The notes: generated by a model from the letters alone, not told the origin. 6,793 nucleotides of DNA from Sedimenticola sp. (GCA_030590525.1 JAUUYI010000115.1:1-6793), one strand, 5' to 3'; positions 1-6,325 are shown, counted from the stretch's first letter. A program made the numbers and translations.

Positions 1-2
1 AT

Positions 3-503
3 TGCGGTGGAGGCACGGCGCAGGGAGGCATCGCCGTGGGCGACGTCAAGATCGACGGCACGTCGGCCAACGACTGCTGGGGCGTATACAACGGCAACGA
101 TCCAGGCCCAGGGGGGCAGTTGGAGACCGGGGGCATGTTTTATGACTTCTTGACGAAAAAAGAGGGCGGTGTAACTGATGGTGCCGACATCGGTCTGAGC
201 TACGACACGAGCGACGGTTCATTCACCTACACTGGACCCATCGGCAATGACTTCATGGTGGTGCTCAAGCAAAGTAGTAATCCAGGATGGGGCGCTTGGC
301 TTTTCACGGAAGAGGATGCGACCGTTAGTCCGGCGGGATCCTACTGGGTTGCGTGGCAGGGCAATGGAAAAGACCTCTCCCACATGTCAATCTACGCAAA
401 ATCCACCAATGGTGGCGGCCCCTCCATCCCAGAACCGGGTACCCTGGCACTGCTCTCGATCGCTGCGCTCGGTTTGGGGATTGGTCGCCGGCGTCGGCGC
501 TAG
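3..503 (+). CDS. PEP-CTERM sorting-domain protein, 5'-truncated by window edge
   Basis: The reading frame is open from base 3 to a TAG at 501-503, giving the last 166 residues of a protein whose start lies outside the window. A GTG at 36 could serve as a start, but the frame stays open upstream with similar Gly-rich sequence and no signal peptide follows it, so truncation is more likely. The C-terminus is a textbook PEP-CTERM signal: IPEPGTLALL (PEP at bases 429-437), a hydrophobic Ala/Leu/Gly segment, then five arginines at the very end. In this family the tail is recognised and cut by an exosortase in the inner membrane, and the mature protein goes to the cell surface or exopolysaccharide matrix. 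The body is rich in Gly, Asp, Asn and Trp, as is common for these secreted proteins. Its specific role cannot be read from the sequence. No exosortase gene is in the window. Confidence 0.85.
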   Translation, partial: CGGGTAQGGIAVGDVKIDGTSANDCWGVYNGNDPGPGGQLETGGMFYDFLTKKEGGVTDGADIGLSYDTSDGSFTYTGPIGNDFMVVLKQSSNPGWGAWLFTEEDATVSPAGSYWVAWQGNGKDLSHMSIYAKSTNGGGPSIPEPGTLALLSIAALGLGIGRRRRR

Positions 504-652
504 ACAGCATGTTTCCTGATTACCTATCCTATGTGTCTAAGCTATGCTCCAGGGCGAGGGGCAGCTCGGACGCTGTAGGGGGGTAAGCGTAACGCATCCA
601 CCTTGGGCGTTGCGGCATGTGGTCAGACCCTAATGTTGAAATCATAGACTTA

Positions 653-1786
653 TCAGGTGGTGGCCTGAGCGCAGACCCTGTTTCGTCCCGCCCGCTTTGC
701 CTGATAGAGGGCGCTGTCCGCGTCTTCGATCAGACGCTGTCCGGGATTTTTTACGGTTGCGGGCATTAACTCGCTGACGCCGATGGACACGCTGACCTCG
801 ATCTCTTTGTTATCCCCGATGGGTATCGAATGGTCGGCAATGCGTTGACGTATGCGTTCCGCCAGATGGAACGCCTCCCTGGCATCGGTTTGGGGCAACA
901 GCAGGGCAAACTCCTCGCCACCGTAGCGTGTGGCCACATCGGAGGCTCGCAGACACTCCTTGACCCGAAGTGATATCTCCCGCAATACCTGGTCGCCGCT
1001 GCTGTGGCCATGAAGGTCATTTACCTGTTTGAAATGATCCGCATCGATGAACAGGCATCCCAGGGGCTGGTTATAGCGTTGGGCGCGGGACACCTCTTCC
1101 GAGAGGCGTCTCTCCAGATACCGTCGATTGTGCAGGCCGGTCAGGGCATCCGTGAGCCCGCTTATAATCAGGTGCTCCCGGTTGGCTGCATTCTCCAGGC
1201 AGATGGCCGCGACCGTAGCGAGCCGGCCCAGGAAGTCACTGGCATGGTGGCGAGTGAAACGTGATGGGTCCCTGCTGCCCAGGTTGAGACTGCCGATGAG
1301 GGTGCCGCGGCGAATCATGGGCAGGATAGCGATACTCCGAAGACGCTCGCGTATGGGGAAAATCCGGGTGTGCTCTTCGCCCGTGGGGGGGCCAAGGAAG
1401 GGGTGGGTGAGCCGATGGTAGATGGGGCTGAGGTCACTCAACTGGTCGCAGAACTGTATATCGTCATAGCAGTAGGGTGGGACGCCGCTATTCAGCAGCA
1501 GGTGACGCAGTTCATGATCTCTATCCTCCAGTACCAGGCTGATGCAGGGGAGCTGGAAGGAGTGTTGCATGCCCTGAGTCATGGCCTGCAGCAACTGCGG
1601 CAGATCCTCCGCGGTCAGTAAGTCCAGTTCCCGCTGGTGGGAGCGTTTGAATGCGGCCTCGTTACATCTGCCCTCCTCGGTCAGTACCCGCAGTTGCTGC
1701 CGCAGGTAGCTATTCTCCTCTTCCAGGCTGGGAGGGGCGGGGGTGGTCCGGACGCTTCGCATGGGGAAGTTAGCGGCAGCGGACAC
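653..1786 (-). CDS. Diguanylate cyclase with N-terminal DUF484/GAF-like domain
   Basis: A 377-residue soluble protein predicted to make cyclic di-GMP from two GTP. Residues 21-60 are charged and Leu-rich and look like a coiled coil. Residues about 61-205 resemble the DUF484/GAF-like sensor module (HELRHLL, then AILPMIRRGTLIGSLNLGS). The GGDEF domain covers about 206-377, opening with DALTGLHNRRYL (213-224), then FIDADHFK (246-253, metal-binding Asp) and the active-site loop GGEEF (289-293). An intact inhibitory I-site, RASD (280-283), lies five residues before GGEEF, so product feedback is expected. No transmembrane segment or signal peptide is visible, so it should be cytoplasmic. The ATG at 1786 has only a weak AAAGG-like site very close to it; Met9 is an alternative start without a better site. 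It lies 125 bp beyond the stop of the thioredoxin-fold gene on the same strand and may have its own promoter. The ligand of the sensor domain is unknown. Confidence 0.92.
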   Translation of the reverse strand: MSAAANFPMRSVRTTPAPPSLEEENSYLRQQLRVLTEEGRCNEAAFKRSHQRELDLLTAEDLPQLLQAMTQGMQHSFQLPCISLVLEDRDHELRHLLLNSGVPPYCYDDIQFCDQLSDLSPIYHRLTHPFLGPPTGEEHTRIFPIRERLRSIAILPMIRRGTLIGSLNLGSRDPSRFTRHHASDFLGRLATVAAICLENAANREHLIISGLTDALTGLHNRRYLERRLSEEVSRAQRYNQPLGCLFIDADHFKQVNDLHGHSSGDQVLREISLRVKECLRASDVATRYGGEEFALLLPQTDAREAFHLAERIRQRIADHSIPIGDNKEIEVSVSIGVSELMPATVKNPGQRLIEDADSALYQAKRAGRNRVCAQATT

Positions 1787-1886
1787 ATGGCCTTTAATTC
1801 GTATCTTCCGGATTAATCGGTTATTTATAAGTTGCGTTCGGTTTCCCCATGGCCATCACTCAGTGCCAAATTTACCGGTGTGCTGA

Positions 1887-1915
1887 CTAGCCCCCCGGTG
1901 AGAAATGCGGGCTAG
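1887..1915 (-). other. Inverted repeat at the 3' end of the thioredoxin-fold gene
   Basis: CTAGCCC at 1887-1893 is perfectly complementary to GGGCTAG at 1909-1915, with a 15-base loop. The hairpin includes the TAG stop of the upstream gene. On the minus strand no T-run follows it, so it does not qualify as a standard intrinsic terminator. It could stabilise the mRNA 3' end or be a Rho-dependent end. Role uncertain. Confidence 0.4.
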
Positions 1916-2942
1916 TTACCCATCTTTTTAAAACCACGATTGACCCGCCATTGCTGGTAGCTGGGTGCTGTGCGATAACCACCACTGTTGATGTAGTTGA
2001 GGACGTTGCGCAGGCGATAGAACTGGACCACCGAGTCGACCCGCATGATCTCCCGGCCGTGCCGGTCGAAAAACAGGATGGAAGGGGTGTAGAAGAGACC
2101 GAGTGATCTGGCCCACTCCCGGGCGGTGGTGTGCTGGCCGAGCGGGGTGATGAGCGGGGTGCCGGCGTGTATGTCCAGTTGCACGCCCTCAAATTTTCGG
2201 AACAGATCGATAATGCTCTCCTGCTGCAGTGGCTGGGCGTGCAGTATGTCGCAGGCGTGGCATTCGCTCTGTTCAAAGAAGACCGCCAGCGGCCGTTCTG
2301 CCGGAAAGTGGCTGCGGTCGAGGGCATACGGGGGTGGGTCGAAGAAATCCTCTTCGTTGAGATCGCCGGGCTCGAAGGCCATGCTGCCCTCTGCCCGCTC
2401 CAGATAGACGCTGAAGGACTCCTTGCTGTGGTGGCCACCGGCAACATACTCCAGGGCGGCGCGGAACTTATATGGCGGGTAGTAACCGCGCAGTCGCAGG
2501 GCCTCGGTTCCGCCGGCGGTGTAGAAGATCAGGGAGGGGGTGAAGTTGGTGTTTTCCCGGACCGAAAACTCCCGTTCGGTCAGGGTCTGGCCCTGCAGGT
2601 CGGTTACTTCGTCGATGCCCCAGATATCGATCGGGATGACGTCGAAGTTACGGCGGGTGTAGGTAACGATATCGTCCAGTCCGAAGTTCACCTCCATCAA
2701 CAGCTTGCAGTAGGCGCAGCGACGCTGACCAAAGTAAACGATGATCCCCTGTTTGCCTGCGGTCAGGGCCTCATCCAGGTCTGCCGGCAGATCCAGGAAG
2801 CTCTGCTTGAACCAGGCGGGATGCTCTATTGGGATCTGCAACGGGAAGTCGTCGAAATTGAAGGCCTCGTCCGGTTCACTCTCAGCCAGCAGGGGGGGGA
2901 GAAGAGGGTCAGAAAACAGAGCGCCAGCAGGATGATGTTCAT
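1912..2942 (-). CDS. SoxW-like tandem thioredoxin-fold protein, frameshifted at a C8 tract
   Basis: The continuous frame from a TTG at 2841 gives 309 residues with two thioredoxin-like domains. Domain 1 has CAYC (42-45) and a cis-Pro site NFTPS (P102). Domain 2 has CHAC (194-197) and YTPS (P253). The first domain resembles the SoxW/COG2143 thioredoxin-related family, usually periplasmic. The true start is probably ATG at 2942-2940: it overlaps the nudE TGA by one base (TGATG) and opens a signal peptide, MNIILLALCFLTLFSPP. That frame runs through eight C (bases 2899-2892) and hits TAG at 2828-2826 after 38 residues. Adding one C joins it to LLAESEPDEAF and the thioredoxin domains, giving 343 residues with a plausible signal peptidase site after LLA. 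As written, only the short peptide or an unexported TTG-started form can be made. The n-region lacks a basic residue. Likely role: periplasmic thiol-disulphide handling; substrate unknown. Confidence 0.8.
2892..2899. repeat. Homopolymer of eight G (C8 on the coding strand)
   Basis: Eight consecutive G on the plus strand fall at the junction between the signal-peptide frame and the mature frame of the thioredoxin-fold gene. Runs of this length are prone to slippage in replication, transcription and sequencing. Nine or six C would put both parts in one frame; eight do not. Confidence 0.9.
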
Positions 2943-3511
2943 CAGGATTCGTATACCCCCATCTTCAATCTGTCCCTGAGCAGGCAGAAAGCGGCGATGG
3001 AGCGGGCCTCGGTAAAATCGTCTCTGGCCAGCAGCGGTTCGAAATCGTCCAGTCGCCAGGGTACCACTTCGATCGGCTCGGGCTCGTCCCCCTCCAGGCG
3101 GCTGGGATAGAGCCCTGTCGCCAGCACGATATGGGTGGTGTGGTAGAGATAACCGGGTGCGACCGTGACCGAATGGAGTATCTCCAGGTGGCGGGCGCCA
3201 AAGCCCGTCTCTTCCTGTATCTCCCGGTTGGCCGCCTGTAGAGGGTCTTCCCCGGGGTCGATGCTGCCTTTGGGAAAGGCCAGTTCATAACGCTCCATGG
3301 CGGCACCATACTCCCGGATCAATAGCACACTTTCCGGGTCGGGCATTGGTATGATCAGTACCGCTCCCCGATCGGAGCCAACGATACGCTGGTATTTCCG
3401 GGTTGCACCGTTGGAAAATTCCAGGTCCATCTCCTCGATTCGGAAGATGCCGGTGTTGGCGATGGAGCGGCGGGCATGAACAGTCGGCTTTTTCGGCATG
3501 GGGATTGTCAT
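2942..3511 (-). CDS. nudE: ADP-compounds hydrolase NudE (Nudix family)
   Basis: A 189-residue protein close to the length of E. coli NudE (about 186). The family hydrolyses ADP-ribose, NADH and diadenosine polyphosphates to AMP and a phosphorylated partner, using Mg2+, in the cytoplasm. The complete Nudix box runs from Gly82 to Phe104 and fits GX5EX7REUXEEXGU: G82, E88, R96-E97, E100-E101, G103. NudE-type sequence outside the box includes MDLEFSNG (28-35) near the start and LEGDEPEP (139-146). The ATG at 3511 has no clear Shine-Dalgarno sequence; Met5 is an alternative with none either. Its TGA overlaps the ATG of the downstream thioredoxin-fold gene by one base, which suggests co-transcription and translational coupling. 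It is divergent from yrfG; these two genes also sit near each other in E. coli. Confidence 0.95.
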   Translation of the reverse strand: MTIPMPKKPTVHARRSIANTGIFRIEEMDLEFSNGATRKYQRIVGSDRGAVLIIPMPDPESVLLIREYGAAMERYELAFPKGSIDPGEDPLQAANREIQEETGFGARHLEILHSVTVAPGYLYHTTHIVLATGLYPSRLEGDEPEPIEVVPWRLDDFEPLLARDDFTEARSIAAFCLLRDRLKMGVYES

Positions 3512-3525
3512 GGACAGGGATCAGG

Positions 3526-3546
3526 CGGTAACTTTAACTGTAACCG
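3526..3546. repeat. Imperfect inverted repeat and TAAC triplet upstream of nudE
   Basis: CGGTAAC (3526-3532) and GTAACCG (3540-3546) form an inverted repeat with one mismatch and a 7-base centre. The same stretch can be read as three TAAC units six bases apart (3529, 3535, 3541). It lies 15 bases ahead of the nudE start codon, where an operator or leader element could act. Chance is also possible. Confidence 0.25.
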
Positions 3547-3573
3547 TGCATAGGATCAAAAGAGATTCAGCCG

Positions 3574-3599
3574 CGGATCAGCACGGATAAAATACGGAT
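3574..3599. repeat. Three helically phased CGGAT units in the nudE/yrfG divergent region
   Basis: CGGAT occurs at 3574-3578, 3584-3588 and 3595-3599, spaced 10 and 11 bases, so all three face the same side of the helix. The stretch AGCCGCGGATCAGCACGGAT resembles a dispersed intergenic element with CACGGAT-type units that I have seen in many bacterial genomes. It may be a remnant of that element or a protein-binding array. Confidence 0.45.
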
Positions 3600-3635
3600 C
3601 GATTTGACAACGGCAACCCTTTGAACTCTGCTGAA

Positions 3636-3665
3636 TAGTTACTGCTTTGAGCCGATTCGTATAAT
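3636..3665 (+). promoter_or_regulatory. Candidate sigma-70 promoter of yrfG
   Basis: A perfect TATAAT -10 box lies at 3660-3665, 37 bases before the preferred yrfG start. The best -35 at an allowed distance is the weak TAGTTA (3636-3641, 18-base spacer). A perfect TTGACA at 3604-3609 is too far upstream to pair with this -10. Confidence 0.4.
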
Positions 3666-3702
3666 CCACGTTACTCTGCGGCTATTTTTTGTGTATCAAC
3701 GG

Positions 3703-4368
3703 ATGCATCTAACTCTCATGATCGACTGGAACCAAATCGACCACCTCTTCCTGGATATGGACGGCACCCTGCTGGACCTGCATTTCGACAATTATTTCTG
3801 GTTGGAGCATGTGCCGGTGCGTTATGCGGAGGCGAAGGGGATACCACTGGAACAGGCGCGGGATGAGTTGTTGCTCCGCTACAAGGATATCGAGGGCACT
3901 CTGGAGTGGTACTGCATCGACCACTGGAGCCGGGAGTTGGGGCTGGATATTGCCCTGCTGAAGCAGGAGGTGGACCACCTGATCACGGTGCATCCCCATG
4001 TAGTGGAGTTTCTGGAACAGGTGCGGTCAGCGGGCCGGCGGGTGGTGCTGGTGACCAATGCGCATCAGAAGTCTCTGTCGTTGAAGATGGAGCGGACCCG
4101 CCTCGGCGGCCATCTGGACCGGATTATCTGCGCCCACGACCTGGGGTTGGCCAAAGAGGATGGGGCCTTCTGGGAGCAGTTACAGCAACTGGAGCCGTTT
4201 GACCGAAATCGGACCCTGTTCGTGGACGACAGTCAGCCGGTGCTGGAGTCTGCCCAGGCGTATGGCATCCGCTGGTTACTGCAGGTGCTTCGCCCGGACA
4301 CCCGAAGCCCCGCGAAAACGGCCGACCGCTTCCCTGCGATAAACGATTTTTCGGAAATATTTCCTTAA
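3703..4368 (+). CDS. yrfG: GMP/IMP nucleotidase YrfG (HAD superfamily)
   Basis: A 221-residue HAD phosphatase that closely resembles E. coli YrfG, which removes the 5'-phosphate from GMP and IMP in purine turnover. All four HAD motifs are present: DMDGT with nucleophile Asp18 and Asp20, Thr118 in VLVTNA, Lys151 in GLAKED, and the acidic pair Asp175-Asp176 in FVDDS. LDLHFDNYFW (24-33) and EWYCIDHW (68-75) match the E. coli protein (LDLAFDNYFW, NWYCLDYW). Start choice is open: GTG 3691, ATG 3703 and ATG 3718 are in frame and none has a good ribosome site. ATG 3703 (MHLTL) best matches the E. coli N-terminus; ATG 3718 (MIDWNQ) is also plausible. The TAA is followed at once by degenerate then regular heptamer repeats, so its transcript end lies in repeat DNA. 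It converges on the YkgJ gene. Confidence 0.93.
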   Translation: MHLTLMIDWNQIDHLFLDMDGTLLDLHFDNYFWLEHVPVRYAEAKGIPLEQARDELLLRYKDIEGTLEWYCIDHWSRELGLDIALLKQEVDHLITVHPHVVEFLEQVRSAGRRVVLVTNAHQKSLSLKMERTRLGGHLDRIICAHDLGLAKEDGAFWEQLQQLEPFDRNRTLFVDDSQPVLESAQAYGIRWLLQVLRPDTRSPAKTADRFPAINDFSEIFP

Positions 4369-4384
4369 AAGCAGGACTTATAAA

Positions 4385-4570
4385 GCAGGACCAAGGATCA
4401 AGGACCAAGGATCAAGGACCAAGGACCAAGGACCAAGGACCAAGGACCAAGGATCAAAGATCAAGGATCAAGGATCCGGATTTAGACTGGCTTCTATCTT
4501 TAGTTTTTCTTTTCCTAGGTCCTGTTTTTCCTTGGCCCTAGGTCCTGTTTTTATCCTAGGTCCTGTTTTT
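4385..4570 (+). terminator. Possible multi-register terminator of yrfG
   Basis: On the plus strand, CAGGACCAAGG and the later GGACCAAGG units can pair with downstream CCTAGGTCCTG, with one A-A mismatch. Each of three downstream arms (4514, 4537, 4555) is followed directly by five T, as in an intrinsic terminator. The loops would be long (tens of bases up to about 150), so folding is inferred and untested. Confidence 0.25.
4388..4476. repeat. Heptanucleotide tandem array (GGAYCAA), 12 full units
   Basis: Twelve uninterrupted 7-bp units run from 4388 to 4471, then a partial GGATC to 4476. Position 4 is C or T in the order C T C T C C C C C T T T; the eleventh unit is AGATCAA. Degenerate units in the same register (GCAGGAC at 4371-4377 and 4385-4391, 14 bp apart) reach back to the yrfG stop. 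Seven is not a multiple of three, so unit changes would shift any frame crossing it. The stop codon of the YkgJ gene (4468-4470) lies inside the array. Confidence 0.95.
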
Positions 4571-4959
4571 CCTCGGCCCTCGGTCCTGCTTTTATCCCAT
4601 CGCTTGAAGCGTTTTCGACAGTAGGTCAGCAGTTCGTCGTAGTTGCGAAAGTGGAATTCAAATCCCTCTTCTGCCGGGGCGTCGTATTCGCACCATGCGT
4701 TGTCGTAGTCACGGCAGATCTGGGGCCGGTCTTGATAGATGGCGCAGCCGCCGTCTGCCAGAAGGTGCTGGCAGCGGCCATGGAACAACAGATACCAGCC
4801 GCTGCTATCCTTGTATATCTCTGTGCCCTGGTGGGAGACCTGCCATAGCAGTTGGTCGAAATCATTCTTGGATCGGGGGGCGGCCCCCAGTGCCTCGGTG
4901 ACATAGGTGCAGCACTTCGCCCCGGTGCAGCGGCTGCACTTGTTATCGGAGGTTATCAT
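4468..4959 (-). CDS. YkgJ-family cysteine-cluster protein with repeat-derived C-terminal tail
   Basis: A 163-residue protein of the YkgJ family (putative zinc or iron-sulphur binding; biochemical role not established). Cysteines follow the family pattern: Cys8, Cys11, Cys16-Cys17 near the start, then Cys63, Cys72 and Cys82 in the block GCAIYQDRPQICRDY, plus Cys90 and Cys114. WYLLFHGRCQHL (55-66) is also typical. Similarity seems to end at about residue 124 (KRFKRWDKS). The last 39 residues are Lys/Arg/Gly/Pro-rich, with KTGPR twice, and come from the 41-bp duplication read in shifting frames. The final NPDP and stop lie at or in the heptamer array. Thus the ancestral stop has probably been lost or moved by repeat growth. 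The ATG at 4959 has only an A/T-rich leader and no strong ribosome site. It starts 64 bp after rhlB on the same strand and may be co-transcribed with it. Confidence 0.85.
   Translation of the reverse strand: MITSDNKCSRCTGAKCCTYVTEALGAAPRSKNDFDQLLWQVSHQGTEIYKDSSGWYLLFHGRCQHLLADGGCAIYQDRPQICRDYDNAWCEYDAPAEEGFEFHFRNYDELLTYCRKRFKRWDKSRTEGRGKTGPRIKTGPRAKEKQDLGKEKLKIEASLNPDP
4514..4595. repeat. 41-bp tandem duplication built on CCTAGGTCCTGTTTTT
   Basis: The 16-mer CCTAGGTCCTGTTTTT starts at 4514, 4537 and 4555, with a diverged copy at 4578. The spacing of 23, 18, 23 resolves into two 41-bp units (4514-4554 and 4555-4595) that differ at three bases. The duplication lies within the 3' part of the YkgJ reading frame and, as 41 is not a multiple of three, is read in a different frame in each copy. 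Its core is an inverted relative of the adjacent GGACCAA array. Confidence 0.9.
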
Positions 4960-5023
4960 TTTAAATTGTTACGCCACATCAGCCCCGGCGTTTATTGAAT
5001 CGCTCCAGTCACCGGATGCGTGA

Positions 5024-6325
5024 TCAGTGCTTTCGGCCCGACCTGTGGCCGGGCGGGCGTCGAGACTGACCACCGCTCGGACGGCGTCCTCTTCCACCTC
5101 GGCGGTCATCACGCCTGGGCCGCTCCACCCGCACACGACTGCCTGGCTCCACCTGCGCCAGAATATCATCTGTGACCAGTTTCATGGGTAGCTTGCGGCC
5201 GATGAACTCCTCGATTTCAGGCAGCGAAAAAGAGAAGGTCTCGCAGGCAAAGCTGATGGCGTTGCCGCTGGCGCCGGCGCGGGCGGTGCGGCCGATGCGA
5301 TGCACGTAGTCTTCGGCATCTTCCGGCAGGTCGAAGTTGATTACGTGCGTGACACCTGGGACATGCAGTCCGCGGGCTGCTACGTCGGTGGCTACCAGGA
5401 CTGCCACCTCGCCCTCCTGGAACTTTTTCAGCAGGCTCATTCGCTTCTTTTGAGGCACGTCGCCGGAGAGTACGGCAGTCTTGATGCCGTTGCCTTCCAG
5501 GAATCCCCACACCCGATCAGCGCCGCGCTTGGTGTTGACGAAGACGATTGTGCGGTGCACGTCTATCTGTTGTAGCAGGCCAAGCAGGAGCGGGATCTTC
5601 TCTTCATTGGCGGTCATGTAGCAGGCCTGGATTACATTGTCGGCGGTGACCTCATCTGCCTCCACGGTGATCGACAGCGGATTGTTCATGTGCTCGTAGG
5701 CGAGTTCCTTCACCCGGTAAGAGAGGGTGGCAGAGAAGAGCATGCCCTGACGCTCCTCCGGTGGAGGACAGCGGCGCAGCATGAAGCGGATGTCTTTGAT
5801 GAAGCCCAGGTCGAACATTCGATCCGCTTCGTCCAGCACCACCAGTTGTATCGCTTTCAGATCATATACATGCTGCTTGAGGTAGTCGATCAGCCGGCCA
5901 GGTGTGCCGATCAGGATATCCACCCCCTGTTCTAGCTGCCTGCGCTGCTGCTCATAGGCGGTGCCGCCAAACACCAGACCCAGTTTGAAACCGGTGTGTT
6001 TGCCAAGCGTTTCTGCATCTTTGTGGATCTGCAGCGCCAGTTCACGGGTGGGTGCCACCACCAGGGCGCGGGGCTGGTTTGGGCGGCGCCCTTCCCGCGG
6101 GGGTGTGTTCAGGAGTTTGTGGAAGATGGTGAGCAGAAATGCCGCTGTTTTACCGGTCCCGGTCTGGGCCTGGCCGGCCACATCCTGTCCCTGGAGTGCG
6201 ATGGGGATGGTTTCGGCCTGGATTGGGGTGCAATAGGTAAAGCCGGATTCTTCGATGCCCCGCATCAATGCGGGGTCGAGTCCCAGGCTGCCGAATCTTA
6301 CATCTGTCAGGTGTTTTTCGCTCAT
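5024..6325 (-). CDS. rhlB: ATP-dependent RNA helicase RhlB (DEAD-box)
   Basis: A 433-residue DEAD-box helicase that unwinds structured RNA. In E. coli RhlB works with RNase E and PNPase in the degradosome. Motifs in order: Q-motif GFTYCTPIQ (28-36), Walker A AQTGTGKT (53-60), PTRELA (92-97), GG (120-121), TPGR (141-144), DEAD (165-168), SAT (198-200), VATDVAARGL (311-320) and HRIGRTARA (342-350). RhlB-specific text includes the N-terminal MSEKHLTD, FDLGFIKDIR (171-180) and LSYRVKELA (201-209). The tail from about residue 400 is Arg/Gly-rich and basic, as expected for RNA binding. Divergence from trxA reproduces the E. coli rhlB/trxA arrangement and supports RhlB over other DEAD-box paralogues. 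The ATG at 6325 has no clear Shine-Dalgarno sequence. The YkgJ gene follows on the same strand. Confidence 0.95.
   Translation of the reverse strand: MSEKHLTDVRFGSLGLDPALMRGIEESGFTYCTPIQAETIPIALQGQDVAGQAQTGTGKTAAFLLTIFHKLLNTPPREGRRPNQPRALVVAPTRELALQIHKDAETLGKHTGFKLGLVFGGTAYEQQRRQLEQGVDILIGTPGRLIDYLKQHVYDLKAIQLVVLDEADRMFDLGFIKDIRFMLRRCPPPEERQGMLFSATLSYRVKELAYEHMNNPLSITVEADEVTADNVIQACYMTANEEKIPLLLGLLQQIDVHRTIVFVNTKRGADRVWGFLEGNGIKTAVLSGDVPQKKRMSLLKKFQEGEVAVLVATDVAARGLHVPGVTHVINFDLPEDAEDYVHRIGRTARAGASGNAISFACETFSFSLPEIEEFIGRKLPMKLVTDDILAQVEPGSRVRVERPRRDDRRGGRGRRPSGGQSRRPPGHRSGRKH

Noticed and set aside
504..652. Intrinsic terminator between the PEP-CTERM and diguanylate cyclase genes
   Set aside because: Only a tiny GCGT/ACGC hairpin is present and no T-run follows on either strand.
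1824..1852. TATAAA on the minus strand as a promoter for the diguanylate cyclase gene
   Set aside because: The -10 (1829-1824) is acceptable, but no -35-like hexamer lies 16-18 bases away (the 17-base position reads CCATGG).
1887..2447. Minus-strand open frame of 186 codons overlapping the thioredoxin-fold gene
   Set aside because: Its Ser/Thr/Pro/Arg-rich translation is typical of out-of-frame reading of the real gene.
1912..2841. TTG at 2841 as the natural start of the thioredoxin-fold gene
   Set aside because: TTG is a rare start, no ribosome site precedes it, and the ATG at 2942 with its nudE overlap and signal peptide gives a better gene once the C8 tract is considered.
2131..2979. Long plus-strand open frame of 282 codons antisense to the thioredoxin-fold gene
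   Set aside because: It mirrors a gene with clear family motifs, has no recognisable domains, and looks like a by-product of GC-rich codon use.
4388..4476. Repeat array as a CRISPR
   Set aside because: Units are 7 bp and directly abutting, with no unique spacers and no cas genes.
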